From contig NZ_OY760916.1 of NCBI RefSeq assembly GCF_963664075.1, positions 3,803,001 through 3,867,000 of the forward strand: 64,000 bases of DNA, in the 5' to 3' direction. Made by a program: the position numbers and the translations under genes. The stretch's first letter is position 1. Each line of letters begins with the position of its first letter. This DNA comes from an uncultured Desulfobulbus sp. GTDB taxonomy: Bacteria; Desulfobacterota; Desulfobulbia; Desulfobulbales; Desulfobulbaceae. The notes beneath the pieces are model-generated. The model made no database searches. It was not told the origin of the DNA and saw only the letters and a program-made list of their open reading frames with translations. This document shows positions 1 to 9,089 of the stretch, in pieces.

Positions 1-95
1 GGCGCTCACAATGAAAAAGCAAGAAATGTTCTGGGAGGCACACCTGTCTTTAGGATCCGATGGTCCTTTTTATCTCATTTATTTTGGCCCGGAAG

Positions 96-132
96 CAGGG
101 CAGTTCTCAAGTATTGGTTGATAACTGCCCTG
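96..132. other. Inverted repeat with 10-bp stem
   Basis: Positions 96-105 (CAGGGCAGTT) and 123-132 (AACTGCCCTG) are perfect complements around a 17-nt loop. No run of T follows on either strand, so this is not a clear terminator. It sits just downstream of the last phage gene (minus strand, ending at 168). I see no gene between 1 and 167. Confidence 0.4.
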
Positions 133-167
133 GGCGTGATCAGTTGTTCAGAGTGAGGAAAGGGGCT

Positions 168-515
168 TTACGGAGTTGCTGGTGGAAAGTCCTCTTTGTG
201 TTCAATAATCCCCCGTTGAGCCTCATGGGCCAACAGGTCGGAATATAGACTAAGAGCACTTAGGGCCTGGTGCAGTCCGCCAACAACTCCAGGTCCAGCA
301 ATGATGTCGTGCCATTCTCCACAGGTCTCGCAGCGTGGCCGCGCCTGCATCAAGGCGATAAAATCCAATATCTTGGTGATTGTACCAATGGCTGCGTTGT
401 TGTCCTGGATCTGCTCCAGGTGTTGTCTGGTCTCTTCCGGATCGATACTGAAATCGAAAAAGGCATGATAGCCGCTTTGTTCTTCAGGGAGGTTGTTTGT
501 TTCGGTCGTTTTCAT
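168..515 (-). CDS. Hypothetical phage protein downstream of the tape measure
   Basis: A 115-residue acidic protein with no recognised domain. It has one Cys pair (CETCGEWH, about residues 61-68) that could bind a metal with the adjacent His. The start at 515 has a GAGG ribosome site 7 nt upstream. It follows the tape measure gene with an 18-nt gap and is probably co-transcribed with it. In tailed phages this slot usually holds a tail-tip or minor tail protein, but nothing in the sequence shows that here. Confidence 0.6.
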   Translation of the reverse strand: MKTTETNNLPEEQSGYHAFFDFSIDPEETRQHLEQIQDNNAAIGTITKILDFIALMQARPRCETCGEWHDIIAGPGVVGGLHQALSALSLYSDLLAHEAQRGIIEHKEDFPPATP

Positions 516-533
516 AAGATCCTCTTTTGGGGG

Positions 534-2969
534 TTAACGGGAGCGCTTCCCACTGCTGTACCGCTGCATTTTTCTAATTTCACGCTCGAGCTGGTTGAGA
601 TGTTCACTTCCAATTTGCATGGGTACCGCCTGGGTACTTCCAGGGAAAGTGAGGTTGACGTTGATGGTTCCACCGCTGTTGTTGCCACTGGTCGGCAAAG
701 CGAGGCCACCTTGCTGAAAGCGCTGCTCCCGTACGGTGGTAGCCTGGGAAATCAGCCCACCGACACGGGCCTTAATGGTGTCGAGATTATTCAGGCGCAT
801 GCTGTTCAAGGCCTGCATGACGGCCAGGCCATAGTGGGAAACCGCCTCCTTGCGAACAACGAACTCGCCAGGTTCAAGCAGGGCGCGAACCCGGTCCCCG
901 CCACCATAACCCGGCAGTTTTCCGCCACGGGCATAGTGGTGGACCTCGCCACCGGTCTGGTACCCATTGATTAACCCGCCCCACCGGTTTTTCTGCACCG
1001 ATTCAACATATACTTTTACGTGCCTGTCTTTGGTGAGTGCGGTCAACTGACGTTCCAGTTCCTTGATGTCCTCACTTCCTGAGGCAAGGAAAGCATCCCA
1101 CACCTGATCCCAATCGCTGGTTACAGATCCGGCAGCCTTTGTGGAGCCCGATTCCATGGCAGCCCACACCTTGCCCCAATCACCATCTTCCGGAGGCTGA
1201 AAAGCGTCGGCAAAGGCATTTTTCATCTTTTCTTTGATGCCGTCTGCGTTTTGGCCAATGCTATCCACCTGCTCTTTGATGAAGGTGATTTTTTCGCCGG
1301 CATCGTTCTTCATCTTCTCCCAACTGGTGAGCCACTGTTTCTCAGCGGCGGTCATGCCCTCGGCCAGGTTGGCAAAACCGGATTTCTCGGCGAGTGCGTT
1401 CATAGCCCCAACCGTGGCCTCTTGTTGCTGCTTGGCAATTGATACCGCCAACTCACCCGCTGACTTCACTCCGGACATGGCGGTTTGTAATGCCTGTTGC
1501 TTGGAGATCAGGACATTGTTGCCTTCTTTGACCTCTTCGTTGAGATTTTTGTAGGACTGCTTGGCGTCATTGGCGTAGCTCACGGCCTCTTTCCATTTCG
1601 CTGTGGCTGTGATGGTGTCGCCAGTCGCCATGGCTGCACTCGCCTCTTTTGCCGCTTTCTTAGCCGCCTCCTCATATTCCTGGGCTTCCCTCTTCTGGTC
1701 ATACCAGGCGGACGAATCAGACATACCGGAACGGGCCATATCCCGAAGTTCAGCGGCAAGGGATCGCTCCATACCGCTAATCTCTTCTTGCAGCCTACGT
1801 ACTTCTTTGGCGTAGTCCCGGTACTGCTTTTTCATATCTTTGAGGGCTTCACCGGTGGCTTGTTTTTGGGTCTTAGCCGACTGCTGGGCGGCCTTTGCAA
1901 CTTCTTTCCCCGCCTCCTTAGCGGCATCGCCGGTTTTATCCAGGGATTTGATGTTTTCCTTGAGCCAGGTGTTCAGTTCCTTGGCGTTCATGGTGGCAAA
2001 TTCAAAGAAGGAGAGCTTGCCGTCAAAAACAGCATCCCACCCCGCAAAACTTTGGCCGATGTTGCCAACGGCGGCGACGGTCTTGCTTGCAAGCCCTATC
2101 ATTTTGGTAAACAGGGCAATGATGCCGTCTCGGTGCTGGTCGATGGTCTGAGCTAGATCAATGATCGACTGAGCAACGGTCCCGGTGCCGCCACTGGCTC
2201 GGTTGGATTCATCCACGATCCGCTTGAAGGAATTCTCCAGCATGGTCATGGCCCGGCCAATCGTGGGGGAAATCTTGCCGAATTCCTCATTGATAGCCTT
2301 GCCCATTTTCGGGAAAGCAGAGCGCAGCTTATCGGCCGTCAGCTCTCCGTTTTTGGACATCTCCCGAAGTCCGGCAATATTGGTACCCAGGGCCTTGGCC
2401 AGCTCTGCGGCGAAATAACCGTTGTTCTCCAGCATGCTTCTAAATTCGTCTCCCTGAAGCACGCCACTTCCCATAGCCTGGGCAAACTGCAGCATAAAGG
2501 CCGACGCCATAGACGTGGAAGAACCGTTGATGGTGAGTGATTTATTCACCAGCTCAACAATCTGCAGTGTGTCTTCAGAGTTGCCGCCAAGGTCTTTGAC
2601 GGCCCTGGCCAGTTTGCTGTAGCTGTCGGCATTCCCTGCGTACTCGGTACCGGTCTCCTGGCTGATTTTAAACAGCTGTTCCCGGACCTTGGTCAGGTCT
2701 GCTTCACCGTCGGTGACCAGCTTCAGGCGGGAGTTGAGGTTGGTGTATTCATCGGCAATCTTCCGGACCTCGTTGGCATAATAAGCGCCGGCACCTGCAG
2801 CGATACCCCCGATGGCAAGTTTCATTGCCGATAATCCGGACAACTTAACTTTTAAGGTCTCCGCTTCTTTTTGGAGTCCTCGCAGCCCCTTTGTTGCTTT
2901 GCTGATCCCGTTTGACATGTTGGTGTCTTTGAGGGCCAGGACAGCTTCAATTTTTGCCTGTGTGGCCAT
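534..2969 (-). CDS. Phage tail tape measure protein
   Basis: This 811-residue protein should set tail length and thread through the tail tube. Residues about 60-210 match the tape-measure N-terminal family: a helical region with conserved Ser/Gly-rich segments such as NGSSTSMASAFMLQ and LQGDEFRSMLENN. The middle is rich in Ala, Lys and Glu and strongly helical. Near residue 700 is the motif GGGDRVRALLEPGEFVVRKE, typical of tape measure C-termini. The start at 2969 has GAGG 7 nt upstream. At the usual 1.5 angstrom per residue it would fit a tail of about 120 nm, which is inference. It follows a chaperone-like gene, the normal order in siphophages and myophages. Confidence 0.9.
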   Translation of the reverse strand: MATQAKIEAVLALKDTNMSNGISKATKGLRGLQKEAETLKVKLSGLSAMKLAIGGIAAGAGAYYANEVRKIADEYTNLNSRLKLVTDGEADLTKVREQLFKISQETGTEYAGNADSYSKLARAVKDLGGNSEDTLQIVELVNKSLTINGSSTSMASAFMLQFAQAMGSGVLQGDEFRSMLENNGYFAAELAKALGTNIAGLREMSKNGELTADKLRSAFPKMGKAINEEFGKISPTIGRAMTMLENSFKRIVDESNRASGGTGTVAQSIIDLAQTIDQHRDGIIALFTKMIGLASKTVAAVGNIGQSFAGWDAVFDGKLSFFEFATMNAKELNTWLKENIKSLDKTGDAAKEAGKEVAKAAQQSAKTQKQATGEALKDMKKQYRDYAKEVRRLQEEISGMERSLAAELRDMARSGMSDSSAWYDQKREAQEYEEAAKKAAKEASAAMATGDTITATAKWKEAVSYANDAKQSYKNLNEEVKEGNNVLISKQQALQTAMSGVKSAGELAVSIAKQQQEATVGAMNALAEKSGFANLAEGMTAAEKQWLTSWEKMKNDAGEKITFIKEQVDSIGQNADGIKEKMKNAFADAFQPPEDGDWGKVWAAMESGSTKAAGSVTSDWDQVWDAFLASGSEDIKELERQLTALTKDRHVKVYVESVQKNRWGGLINGYQTGGEVHHYARGGKLPGYGGGDRVRALLEPGEFVVRKEAVSHYGLAVMQALNSMRLNNLDTIKARVGGLISQATTVREQRFQQGGLALPTSGNNSGGTINVNLTFPGSTQAVPMQIGSEHLNQLEREIRKMQRYSSGKRSR

Positions 2970-3055
2970 GGGTTAACCTCGTGTTGGTGTTTCTTTCAGA
3001 GCAGTGAGGAAGAATGAAAAACCGTAGTCCCACACCCTCGTATGACCGATGGCAA

Positions 3056-3403
3056 TCAAAAGGCAGATCGCCCGGTCAAGTTCTTGCCTGAACAGATTGC
3101 CTCTTGCAAGCGGTCGGCGGCCTCGATGCGTCTTCTTATCATCGAGGCTAAGGAAGGGTTTACTCGAATGACCTCCTCACAGAGCGGAACCAGTTCTGAT
3201 GGCTTCGCTTCCTCAAGCTGGTCAATGGGGAGCCCTGTGGACTCGCACACCGCCAGTACCGGAATCGGTTGGTCAAGCAGATCATCAATGAAGAGCGGAT
3301 CTTCATTTTTGAGCCGCTCAAACAGCTCCCGCACTTGCTTGACGGTCAGCTCTTGTACAGTGATCGTGTTGCCTTTAAACATTGTGCTCATGCTGTCTTG
3401 CAT
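3056..3403 (-). CDS. Tail assembly chaperone-like protein
   Basis: A 115-residue acidic protein with no strong domain match visible by eye. Its size, its place directly before the tape measure gene, and its opening (FKGNTITVQELTVKQVRELFERL) fit the tail assembly chaperones that hold the tape measure during assembly. Those genes often use a programmed frameshift. I could not confirm a slippery site here. The start at 3403 is preceded by GGAGG. A second ATG lies four codons inside. The call rests mainly on context. Confidence 0.55.
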   Translation of the reverse strand: MQDSMSTMFKGNTITVQELTVKQVRELFERLKNEDPLFIDDLLDQPIPVLAVCESTGLPIDQLEEAKPSELVPLCEEVIRVNPSLASMIRRRIEAADRLQEAICSGKNLTGRSAF

Positions 3404-3442
3404 GTTCTCGTGCCTCCGTTTTTTGTTCAGGTTAGGTTGTGC

Positions 3443-4114
3443 CTATGATTTGAGGTAATTCGCGAAGGTCTTATTGAATTCTTCCGGAAACCTCTTGGTG
3501 AACTCGCGGCTAGCTATTTCATAAAAGGGCAGCAATGGCTGGACAGGTTTGCTCTGGTATCCTTGCAACAGGATTGGACGTAACCCCCTAGGCATAGATC
3601 TCCGGCTTTTCACTCTCTTTCGCTTTCGGTTGGTTTGATTTTTCTTAAACCGCTTGTAAACACCGGGAAGCAACCGTCCATGTTTCCGCCGTGTCACCAC
3701 GTAGCCTTCTATTGTTTTCTTTCTGATCTGCGTCCTGGATATATTTCCGGATTGAGTGAGCCGTGCCCCTGCAGCTGGTACCAGTTCCCCCAGACCGATT
3801 CCACGCTCGAAGCCTTTTAGTTTACGTTGTCCGCCTTCAACTTGAGGAAGTAGATAGTGCTGTTCCATCCGGTCGGGCTTTTTGAAACCAACCCTCGCCT
3901 CTGGCTTTGCCTTAGTCGCGGGAGTGAGTTCGACACTGTTGATCGTGAATCGAGTTGGATTATCAAATCGTGTTTTCGTCTGCCGTTGCACCTCTTCCTT
4001 GATGGACTTTCCTGTCTTAGTGAGTGCAACCACAGCGGCCCTTTCAGCTTTTCTTGGAATGGATTTTAATAGGGTCTCAAGTTTCTTGACTCCCTTTATG
4101 CTGAATGTCGTCAT
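3443..4114 (-). CDS. Minor tail protein Z-like (GpZ family)
   Basis: A 223-residue, very basic protein. Residues 1-60 (SIKGVKKLETLLKSIPRKAERAAVVALTKTG) resemble the start of prophage minor tail protein Z, which begins with a helical segment on removal of the tail-tube end. Residues 130-180 hold a dense Lys/Arg block (KRFKKNQTNRKRKRVKSRR). The family is thought to act at the head-tail join or tail terminator. The start at 4114 has AAGGA upstream. It heads the tail block, with 290 bp of gene-free DNA before it, so a promoter may lie there. Family assignment is by eye. Confidence 0.6.
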   Translation of the reverse strand: MTTFSIKGVKKLETLLKSIPRKAERAAVVALTKTGKSIKEEVQRQTKTRFDNPTRFTINSVELTPATKAKPEARVGFKKPDRMEQHYLLPQVEGGQRKLKGFERGIGLGELVPAAGARLTQSGNISRTQIRKKTIEGYVVTRRKHGRLLPGVYKRFKKNQTNRKRKRVKSRRSMPRGLRPILLQGYQSKPVQPLLPFYEIASREFTKRFPEEFNKTFANYLKS

Positions 4115-4405
4115 TGCTTGTATCCTTAATGGATTTCCTTGAATCTGATTTCGAAAGCATCAATCAAGAGAACGCTTCCCCACACCCCCAGCTCTTGAAA
4201 TTTCAGGGCCAGCTATAAAGAAAAACAGCTACGCCAGTGTGCTGGTTGCTTGGTCATGGCGTTCATCCCGGGCAAATCACGGGTCCTCCCTGGGGCATAC
4301 CAAGTGCGGGTATTTCGCGCCCCGACTTGTCAGTGCATTTGAAAAATTTTAATCTGGTGCAAAAATGCAATTTTCCGTGCAAATCATGTGATTTCAAAAT
4401 TTTCA

Positions 4406-5083
4406 TCATGGTTTTGCCACTTGTCTGATAGTGCGATTATTTGACTGATAGCAAAACATAATTTCGCCGCACCGCCCTATGGTGACCGCCAGATCCGGCT
4501 TATTCCAAACGGCAAGCCAAGCCAGCCCCCAGGATCCATAAGGGCATCGGCATTTTGCCCGCCGCACCAGCACCGCCATGGTCCATCCAGCCGCCAAGAG
4601 AGCTGCCCTGTTTTCTTTGATCCAGGCCCAGGCCACCAAAAAACTGGCCAGCTGCTCTTCTGTTGGTTGGTTCTTCCGGCCTTGTGGATTTGATGAGTCT
4701 TCGGTGCTTTCTCCTGCCGGAAGCAGTTCAGTGTTCACCGTCTCCACCGGATCATCAGGCCCAGTGGCCAAAACCAGACAGCCAACATTCCAAGGGTGGC
4801 AGGTGCGACACTGAAAACCGACACCTTCCAGATGCATAAATTTGCGACCACCACAAACCGGGCAGGGGCCCAGGAAAGAAAGGTGCTCCGGTTTCCGCTT
4901 CAGGAGTTGGCGGCGCTCATCGAGCTCTGCAGGATCTGCCTGCCAGATATTCTGGGAGGTATGGGCTTCTGAGACGGAAACCTCCCCCACGGCTGGCTTC
5001 AAAAGGGGCTGAACATTTGATCGATGGCTCTCGGCCTGCCCATCGGCAGTATTTAATCGGTCGATGGTGTCAAGAAGTCCCAT
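4406..5083 (-). CDS. Zinc-ribbon protein of the replication module
   Basis: A 225-residue protein of unknown function. A zinc ribbon is visible at about residues 74-94 (CPVCGGRKFMHLEGVG then CRTC). Further Cys residues lie near residues 176-180 and 208. The start at 5083 has GAGAGG about 6 nt upstream. It lies downstream of the primase gene, separated only by the repeat-rich candidate origin at 5166-5478. It may therefore be a replication accessory or DNA-binding protein, which is inference from context. Proteins with a short Cys-rich ribbon often follow primase genes in integrative elements. Confidence 0.6.
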   Translation of the reverse strand: MGLLDTIDRLNTADGQAESHRSNVQPLLKPAVGEVSVSEAHTSQNIWQADPAELDERRQLLKRKPEHLSFLGPCPVCGGRKFMHLEGVGFQCRTCHPWNVGCLVLATGPDDPVETVNTELLPAGESTEDSSNPQGRKNQPTEEQLASFLVAWAWIKENRAALLAAGWTMAVLVRRAKCRCPYGSWGLAWLAVWNKPDLAVTIGRCGEIMFCYQSNNRTIRQVAKP

Positions 5084-5165
5084 GAAGAACCTCTCTAATC
5101 CGGACTGCGCATGCTGCAGCTATGGGAAAAAAGGGCCAAACTGTGGACAATTCCCCCGTTGTGGT

Positions 5166-5478
5166 GTGGCCAAAGACCGTTTTGCCGTGGCCAAATGCGG
5201 TTTTGGTGTGGCCAATTTGAGGTAAAATGATTTTACCAACCAACCACCTGCATATATAAATATATAATATTATTATATAATATATAATATAAGTAAGGTT
5301 TGGCCACACTGGCCACGGGGGTATTACCCTATCGCGTGAACGGTTTTCAGGTGATCTCTGAAAAACGTTTATAAATATGGCAAAAATGGTGTGGCCACCG
5401 TGGCCAGTGTGGCCATCCAATAATTTCAATAGGTTAGGCCGTGGCCAGGAGCTTTCCCGAGTGTGGCCACTGTGGCCA
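5166..5478. repeat. Iteron array with AT-rich core: candidate replication origin
   Basis: Eleven copies of GTGGCCA (or its complement TGGCCAC) lie between two genes. Copies start at 5166, 5187 and 5208, exactly 21 bp apart with similar spacers. Copies at 5301 and 5310 are 9 bp apart and inverted. Copies at 5391, 5400 and 5409 are 9 bp apart. Others are at 5441, 5463 and 5472. Between the two groups, about 5250-5298, lies a stretch made almost only of A and T. Phased short repeats beside an AT-rich unwinding region next to a primase gene are the layout of an iteron origin. An operator cluster is the alternative. Confidence 0.65.
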
Positions 5479-5487
5479 ATTTGATGC

Positions 5488-8121
5488 TCATTCTCCTGCA
5501 TTTTCGGCCTCAGCAGAGCTTAACTGCTCGTTTTTGTGCCATTCCAGATCAAACACCCAGACCCTTCGTTTCTTTGTGCGCCCTGAGCTGTCTGTCTCGG
5601 GGTCATAGGGGAAGCGGTAAATAAATCCATTTTTGATAAATGAGGGATGCCGCTGTAAGGCTATATTGAGGGGTTCGCTTGCCTGAAAGTTTATGCTTCT
5701 GTCTCTGAGCATCTTCTCCACCCTGGGCAAATTCACCAGCAGCCAGCCCTTCTCTTCGTCGACGTGAAACGCGGTTACCGATTTTTCATCTTCAATCAGG
5801 TCCATGAGGTTGAAAAAATGATCAGCAAGTGTGGTTTGCCTGGTGGCACTGCTGATACACTTTCGCTTGCCTGTTTCTTTGATAAAGGTGGTAAAGTCGG
5901 GATCGGGTTGAATCTTGAAGCAAGAACAGAACAGTCGGTAAAAAGCCAAAATCAAGGCATGGTTGTCGAGGATCCGGCGTTCTATCATGGGAGTGAGATC
6001 CGCTTGGGCAGCGCTGTATTCTTTTTGCCAAGCGCTTTCAAAATGAGACCGGTTTAAAAGGACCTGTTGCACAACCCCAGCAAGAACCTTTTTGCCGATG
6101 TTCATCATCTTTTCGTAGGCGGCTCGGCTATCGTCGGTAAGATTGTCTGCCTTGAATTGCAAGCTGATTACGCGTTGCCGTTCGGCCTTGGAGTTGAATG
6201 GCTCCACGTTTTGGACGAACATGAGGCTCCCGAGAAAGGGGTTCTCTTTGGTCTCCAGGGTGGCGGTGAATGCGGCTTGCACCTGCAGGGGGCCACGATT
6301 AAAACCTGTCAACAGCATGGAATAATCAAAGCCACGTTCATTGCGCTCGTTATCCTCGAGCATGGCGGTGAACGTTCCTGATACTTGACCAATCGTCCGC
6401 ACCAGTCCTTTTTTTGAATTCAGTTGGCTAATGGGAAGGCCTTCACCTTCACGGCCTTGCATATTATTCAAAAGCACAACCAAGGCGCTCTTACCCGCTG
6501 CAGGGTCACCCCAGAGAGAAAGGAACGGGAAGTATCCAGCCTCTTCTTTGATTTGGTTGACAAACCATCCCGCCACCATCCAGGAAAAGGCTGCAAGTCC
6601 GTTCATTCCCCATGCGTCTTTGATGAGGTTGTAGCAATCCTGTACCTGCTTTGAAGTGATCTTTTCCGGGGGAATTGCCTTCGCTTCACCGTATGCCGGT
6701 GGCTTAAAAAATCGGTTATGGCTAATCCGGAAACAGCCCCGCTTGTCGGGCTGGAGAAGCTGGCCGCTGGCGTCAATCGCCCACCGGGGAAACACGTACG
6801 CGTCGGTTTCTGGCTGATAACCTACAACGGTTAAGGCCTGTACTTCAGGGGCTTTGGATGTGGTTATTTTTGTCTGCAATGCTGAGGCTGAGCGGTGATC
6901 CCCTTCAAAATTCACTTTGGCGAAAGAGAGAAAGAACTCGTTCAACGATCGGGCTGTGCTGAGATCTCGCCCGGCAGCCGTGGTTTCGATAGGCCTGCTT
7001 CCTTTCTGGCCGGGGTACACTTCAAGGTTATACCTAAATTCAGGCCTGGCCGGGATCGTGGTGTCTATCACATAGGAAATAACCTTGACGGCGGCCCGGA
7101 GTATGCGGCTGGTTTCGAGATATGGCTGTTGATCATTTCCCCGTGGAGTCTTGAGTTGAGCAAAAAATGTTTCTCGCTGGAATTCAAAGAGTGAAGGTGG
7201 GTACTGATTGAATTGATAAAAGATATCTGCCCATTCCTGGGCATTCTTAGCCAGGGCCAATTGGCCATTATTGCGGAAACGTGGAAGTGATTCGTCCAGC
7301 TTCTTCTTTGCCAGGTCCGTCGAGGTTGCAGCTGTCAAAAGGTCATTCCAGTCTTGGCCCTGGTCGCAAATAATGACCTCAGCTTCCTGATACACCTTGT
7401 GCCACTTTCTGCAGGCAGCACGCCCCGCCTCATCATTGTCAAAGGCAAGCACCTTCTGTACAAAATCGGTCAGGTCTATTTTGTTTGGATCCTGCCCAGC
7501 TGCAAGAACAGCGATAGCCTGTTTCCCGAGGGCGAGCAAACTAAGGGCGTCAATTATTCCCTCTACGATCCAAACTGGCTTGGTTGGATCGTAGGTAAAA
7601 CCTGGGTGCCGCCAGTAGAGGCCTGCGGTGGATCCGATATTATGAGTTTTTCCACCTCCTACAGGTGGATTAAATAGCCTCCCATTGGCTTGCTGTTTTT
7701 CCTCTGCAGTTTGACCAACAGTGAACATTACAGCCCCGCTGCCTGTGTTACGACAGTTGGCCAAATACCAATAGCTGAGTTCTTGCAGCAGCGGTTTCGG
7801 TATGCCACGGCTTAACAGGTATTCGCGGGCCGGTCGGTGCGGATCCGCCTTGGTTGGTTTAAAATCCACGTCAAAGTTGCGTTTGATCTCTGGAAATAGT
7901 TCCAAAGTTTTTGTGCGCGCACCGCACTGCGAAAGCCTGTTGCAGTTGATTGCCATGGGGCCGTCCTGGTAAGCCCAGGCTGCACCCTTCTCTCCACAAA
8001 CAGGACAGGTCAGCCCCTGGATTGTATTGCCTGAAACTCGAGTGGTCTGGGTCCACCACTCAGAGCTTTTTAGCCGTTCCAGGATTTTTCTAGCGAAAGC
8101 GCTGTCAGTCTGTTTACTCAT
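5488..8121 (-). CDS. TOPRIM DNA primase with C-terminal helicase-like ATPase
   Basis: This 877-residue protein should prime and unwind DNA for the element's own replication. Near residue 40 a zinc ribbon opens (CPVCGEKG, closed by Cys about 60-67). TOPRIM motifs follow: VWIVEGIIDALSLLALG near 190 and KVLAFDNDEAGRAA near 230. Walker A, GDPAAGKSAL, lies near 545. I start it at ATG 8121, which overlaps the stop of the upstream gene as TGATG, so translation is probably coupled. Its 3' end abuts the candidate origin. The layout matches phage and satellite primase-helicases such as P4 alpha, but the sequence is not close enough for a gene name. Confidence 0.88.
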   Translation of the reverse strand: MSKQTDSAFARKILERLKSSEWWTQTTRVSGNTIQGLTCPVCGEKGAAWAYQDGPMAINCNRLSQCGARTKTLELFPEIKRNFDVDFKPTKADPHRPAREYLLSRGIPKPLLQELSYWYLANCRNTGSGAVMFTVGQTAEEKQQANGRLFNPPVGGGKTHNIGSTAGLYWRHPGFTYDPTKPVWIVEGIIDALSLLALGKQAIAVLAAGQDPNKIDLTDFVQKVLAFDNDEAGRAACRKWHKVYQEAEVIICDQGQDWNDLLTAATSTDLAKKKLDESLPRFRNNGQLALAKNAQEWADIFYQFNQYPPSLFEFQRETFFAQLKTPRGNDQQPYLETSRILRAAVKVISYVIDTTIPARPEFRYNLEVYPGQKGSRPIETTAAGRDLSTARSLNEFFLSFAKVNFEGDHRSASALQTKITTSKAPEVQALTVVGYQPETDAYVFPRWAIDASGQLLQPDKRGCFRISHNRFFKPPAYGEAKAIPPEKITSKQVQDCYNLIKDAWGMNGLAAFSWMVAGWFVNQIKEEAGYFPFLSLWGDPAAGKSALVVLLNNMQGREGEGLPISQLNSKKGLVRTIGQVSGTFTAMLEDNERNERGFDYSMLLTGFNRGPLQVQAAFTATLETKENPFLGSLMFVQNVEPFNSKAERQRVISLQFKADNLTDDSRAAYEKMMNIGKKVLAGVVQQVLLNRSHFESAWQKEYSAAQADLTPMIERRILDNHALILAFYRLFCSCFKIQPDPDFTTFIKETGKRKCISSATRQTTLADHFFNLMDLIEDEKSVTAFHVDEEKGWLLVNLPRVEKMLRDRSINFQASEPLNIALQRHPSFIKNGFIYRFPYDPETDSSGRTKKRRVWVFDLEWHKNEQLSSAEAENAGE

Positions 8122-8516
8122 CAATCCCCCAGTGATTCTTTTGATTCTGCTGTTGAATTACCGAGCAATGAATGTTTATCCTCCCCTTGCCAAAAGACAG
8201 TGAAAGGGGCAGTCGTGGTGATGAAAGAAACCCTTTCGTTTTTCATCCATTCCACGCAAATGTTCAGGGAATTTCCGTCGACTTTGGCGAAAAGTTGATT
8301 GATCAGATACTCTTCTGATTCATCAGGGGCTGTGTCATTTCCTACGATTTCAATCTCTTTGTCTTGCTCTTGCTCCATGAAGCATCGCCAACCGGCAAGC
8401 TCATCATTCATGTGATCGGGGATCAATGATCGTATGCGGCCATTTTCGATAATGTCGATTCTGTCGGCTACAAGGTATCCCTCACCTGCCTCAATGAGTC
8501 TTTCGTAAATATCCAT
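8121..8516 (-). CDS. Hypothetical protein coupled to the primase
   Basis: A 131-residue acidic protein with no recognised domain. I chose ATG 8516 over an upstream ATG at 8549 because AGGAGG lies 8 nt before it and the longer form would overlap the upstream gene. The stop overlaps the primase start (TGATG). Its position in a tight operon between an excisionase-like regulator and the primase suggests a replication or control role, but nothing in the sequence says which. Confidence 0.65.
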   Translation of the reverse strand: MDIYERLIEAGEGYLVADRIDIIENGRIRSLIPDHMNDELAGWRCFMEQEQDKEIEIVGNDTAPDESEEYLINQLFAKVDGNSLNICVEWMKNERVSFITTTAPFTVFWQGEDKHSLLGNSTAESKESLGD

Positions 8517-8529
8517 GCTGGCTACCTCC

Positions 8530-8862
8530 TTAATTCTCAGACGGATCAAAAATTTTGATTTCCACCCCTTGGGCGTGTTCTATCAGCCATGGCAGGGCGT
8601 AAAAAACTCGTGAAGCAACTTTGCAATATTTAGGGCCGCGGCCCTGGCAACGATAAACTTCGAGCGAAGAGTCAGCCGTGGGAATCCCGAGATAAGTAAG
8701 AATGGCAGAGGCCTGTCGAGTGTTGACTCGTTGAGGATTAGTCACTCCAATAGATTCTAAAAAAGCCCTGAGCTCATGATCGATGTTGGCCCAGGCTGAG
8801 GGGATGTGAGAGAGTTTTTTGGGGGAATGGTTACGTGCTGGGGTGGTGCAGGTTGTTTTCAT
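8530..8862 (-). CDS. AlpA/excisionase-like helix-turn-helix protein
   Basis: A 110-residue protein. Residues 48-100 fit the MerR-like excisionase fold: NTRQASAILTYLGI as the recognition helices, then GRGPKYCKVASRVFYAL, the wing typical of HTH_17 proteins, and a final helix WLIEHAQ. Such proteins control excision or switch on replication genes in integrative elements. The start at 8862 has AAAGG about 8 nt upstream, and a small hairpin (TTCTAA/TTAGAA) lies just before that site. It is the first gene of the replication operon. Confidence 0.7.
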   Translation of the reverse strand: MKTTCTTPARNHSPKKLSHIPSAWANIDHELRAFLESIGVTNPQRVNTRQASAILTYLGIPTADSSLEVYRCQGRGPKYCKVASRVFYALPWLIEHAQGVEIKIFDPSEN

Positions 8863-8953
8863 GGAGATACCTTTCTAAGCAAAATTTAGAATCACAGGTT
8901 TTTTTTACTCCTGTAGGATTGCTAGGAAAGGTAGCGATTTGAAGATTAGATAG

Positions 8954-8990
8954 AAAGACGGCTTTTGCCCGTAAGGCAAAAGCCGTCTTT
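8954..8990. terminator. Strong terminator, 16-bp perfect stem
   Basis: Two 16-nt arms beginning AAAGACGG and ending CCGTCTTT pair perfectly around a 5-nt loop (CGTAA). It lies downstream of the minus-strand gene ending at 9090 and upstream of the gene starting at 8862, so it separates two transcription units. Confidence 0.8.
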
Positions 8991-9089
8991 GGTGGTAATT
9001 TTTTCTATTTTTTGCAGGTAAAGTGCAAAAATGCAAAAAAGTGGAGCTTTTGGCAAAACCCTATAAATGGAATGGGGGGGAACTCAAGG

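Noticed and set aside
5070..5501. 143-codon minus-strand frame over the iteron region
   Set aside because: Its protein repeats GHT/GHG units that are just the DNA repeats read in frame, and it spans the A/T-only stretch. Better explained as an origin.
8121..8549. Longer start of the gene before the primase (ATG 8549)
   Set aside because: It would overlap the upstream gene and lacks a ribosome site, while ATG 8516 has AGGAGG at good spacing.
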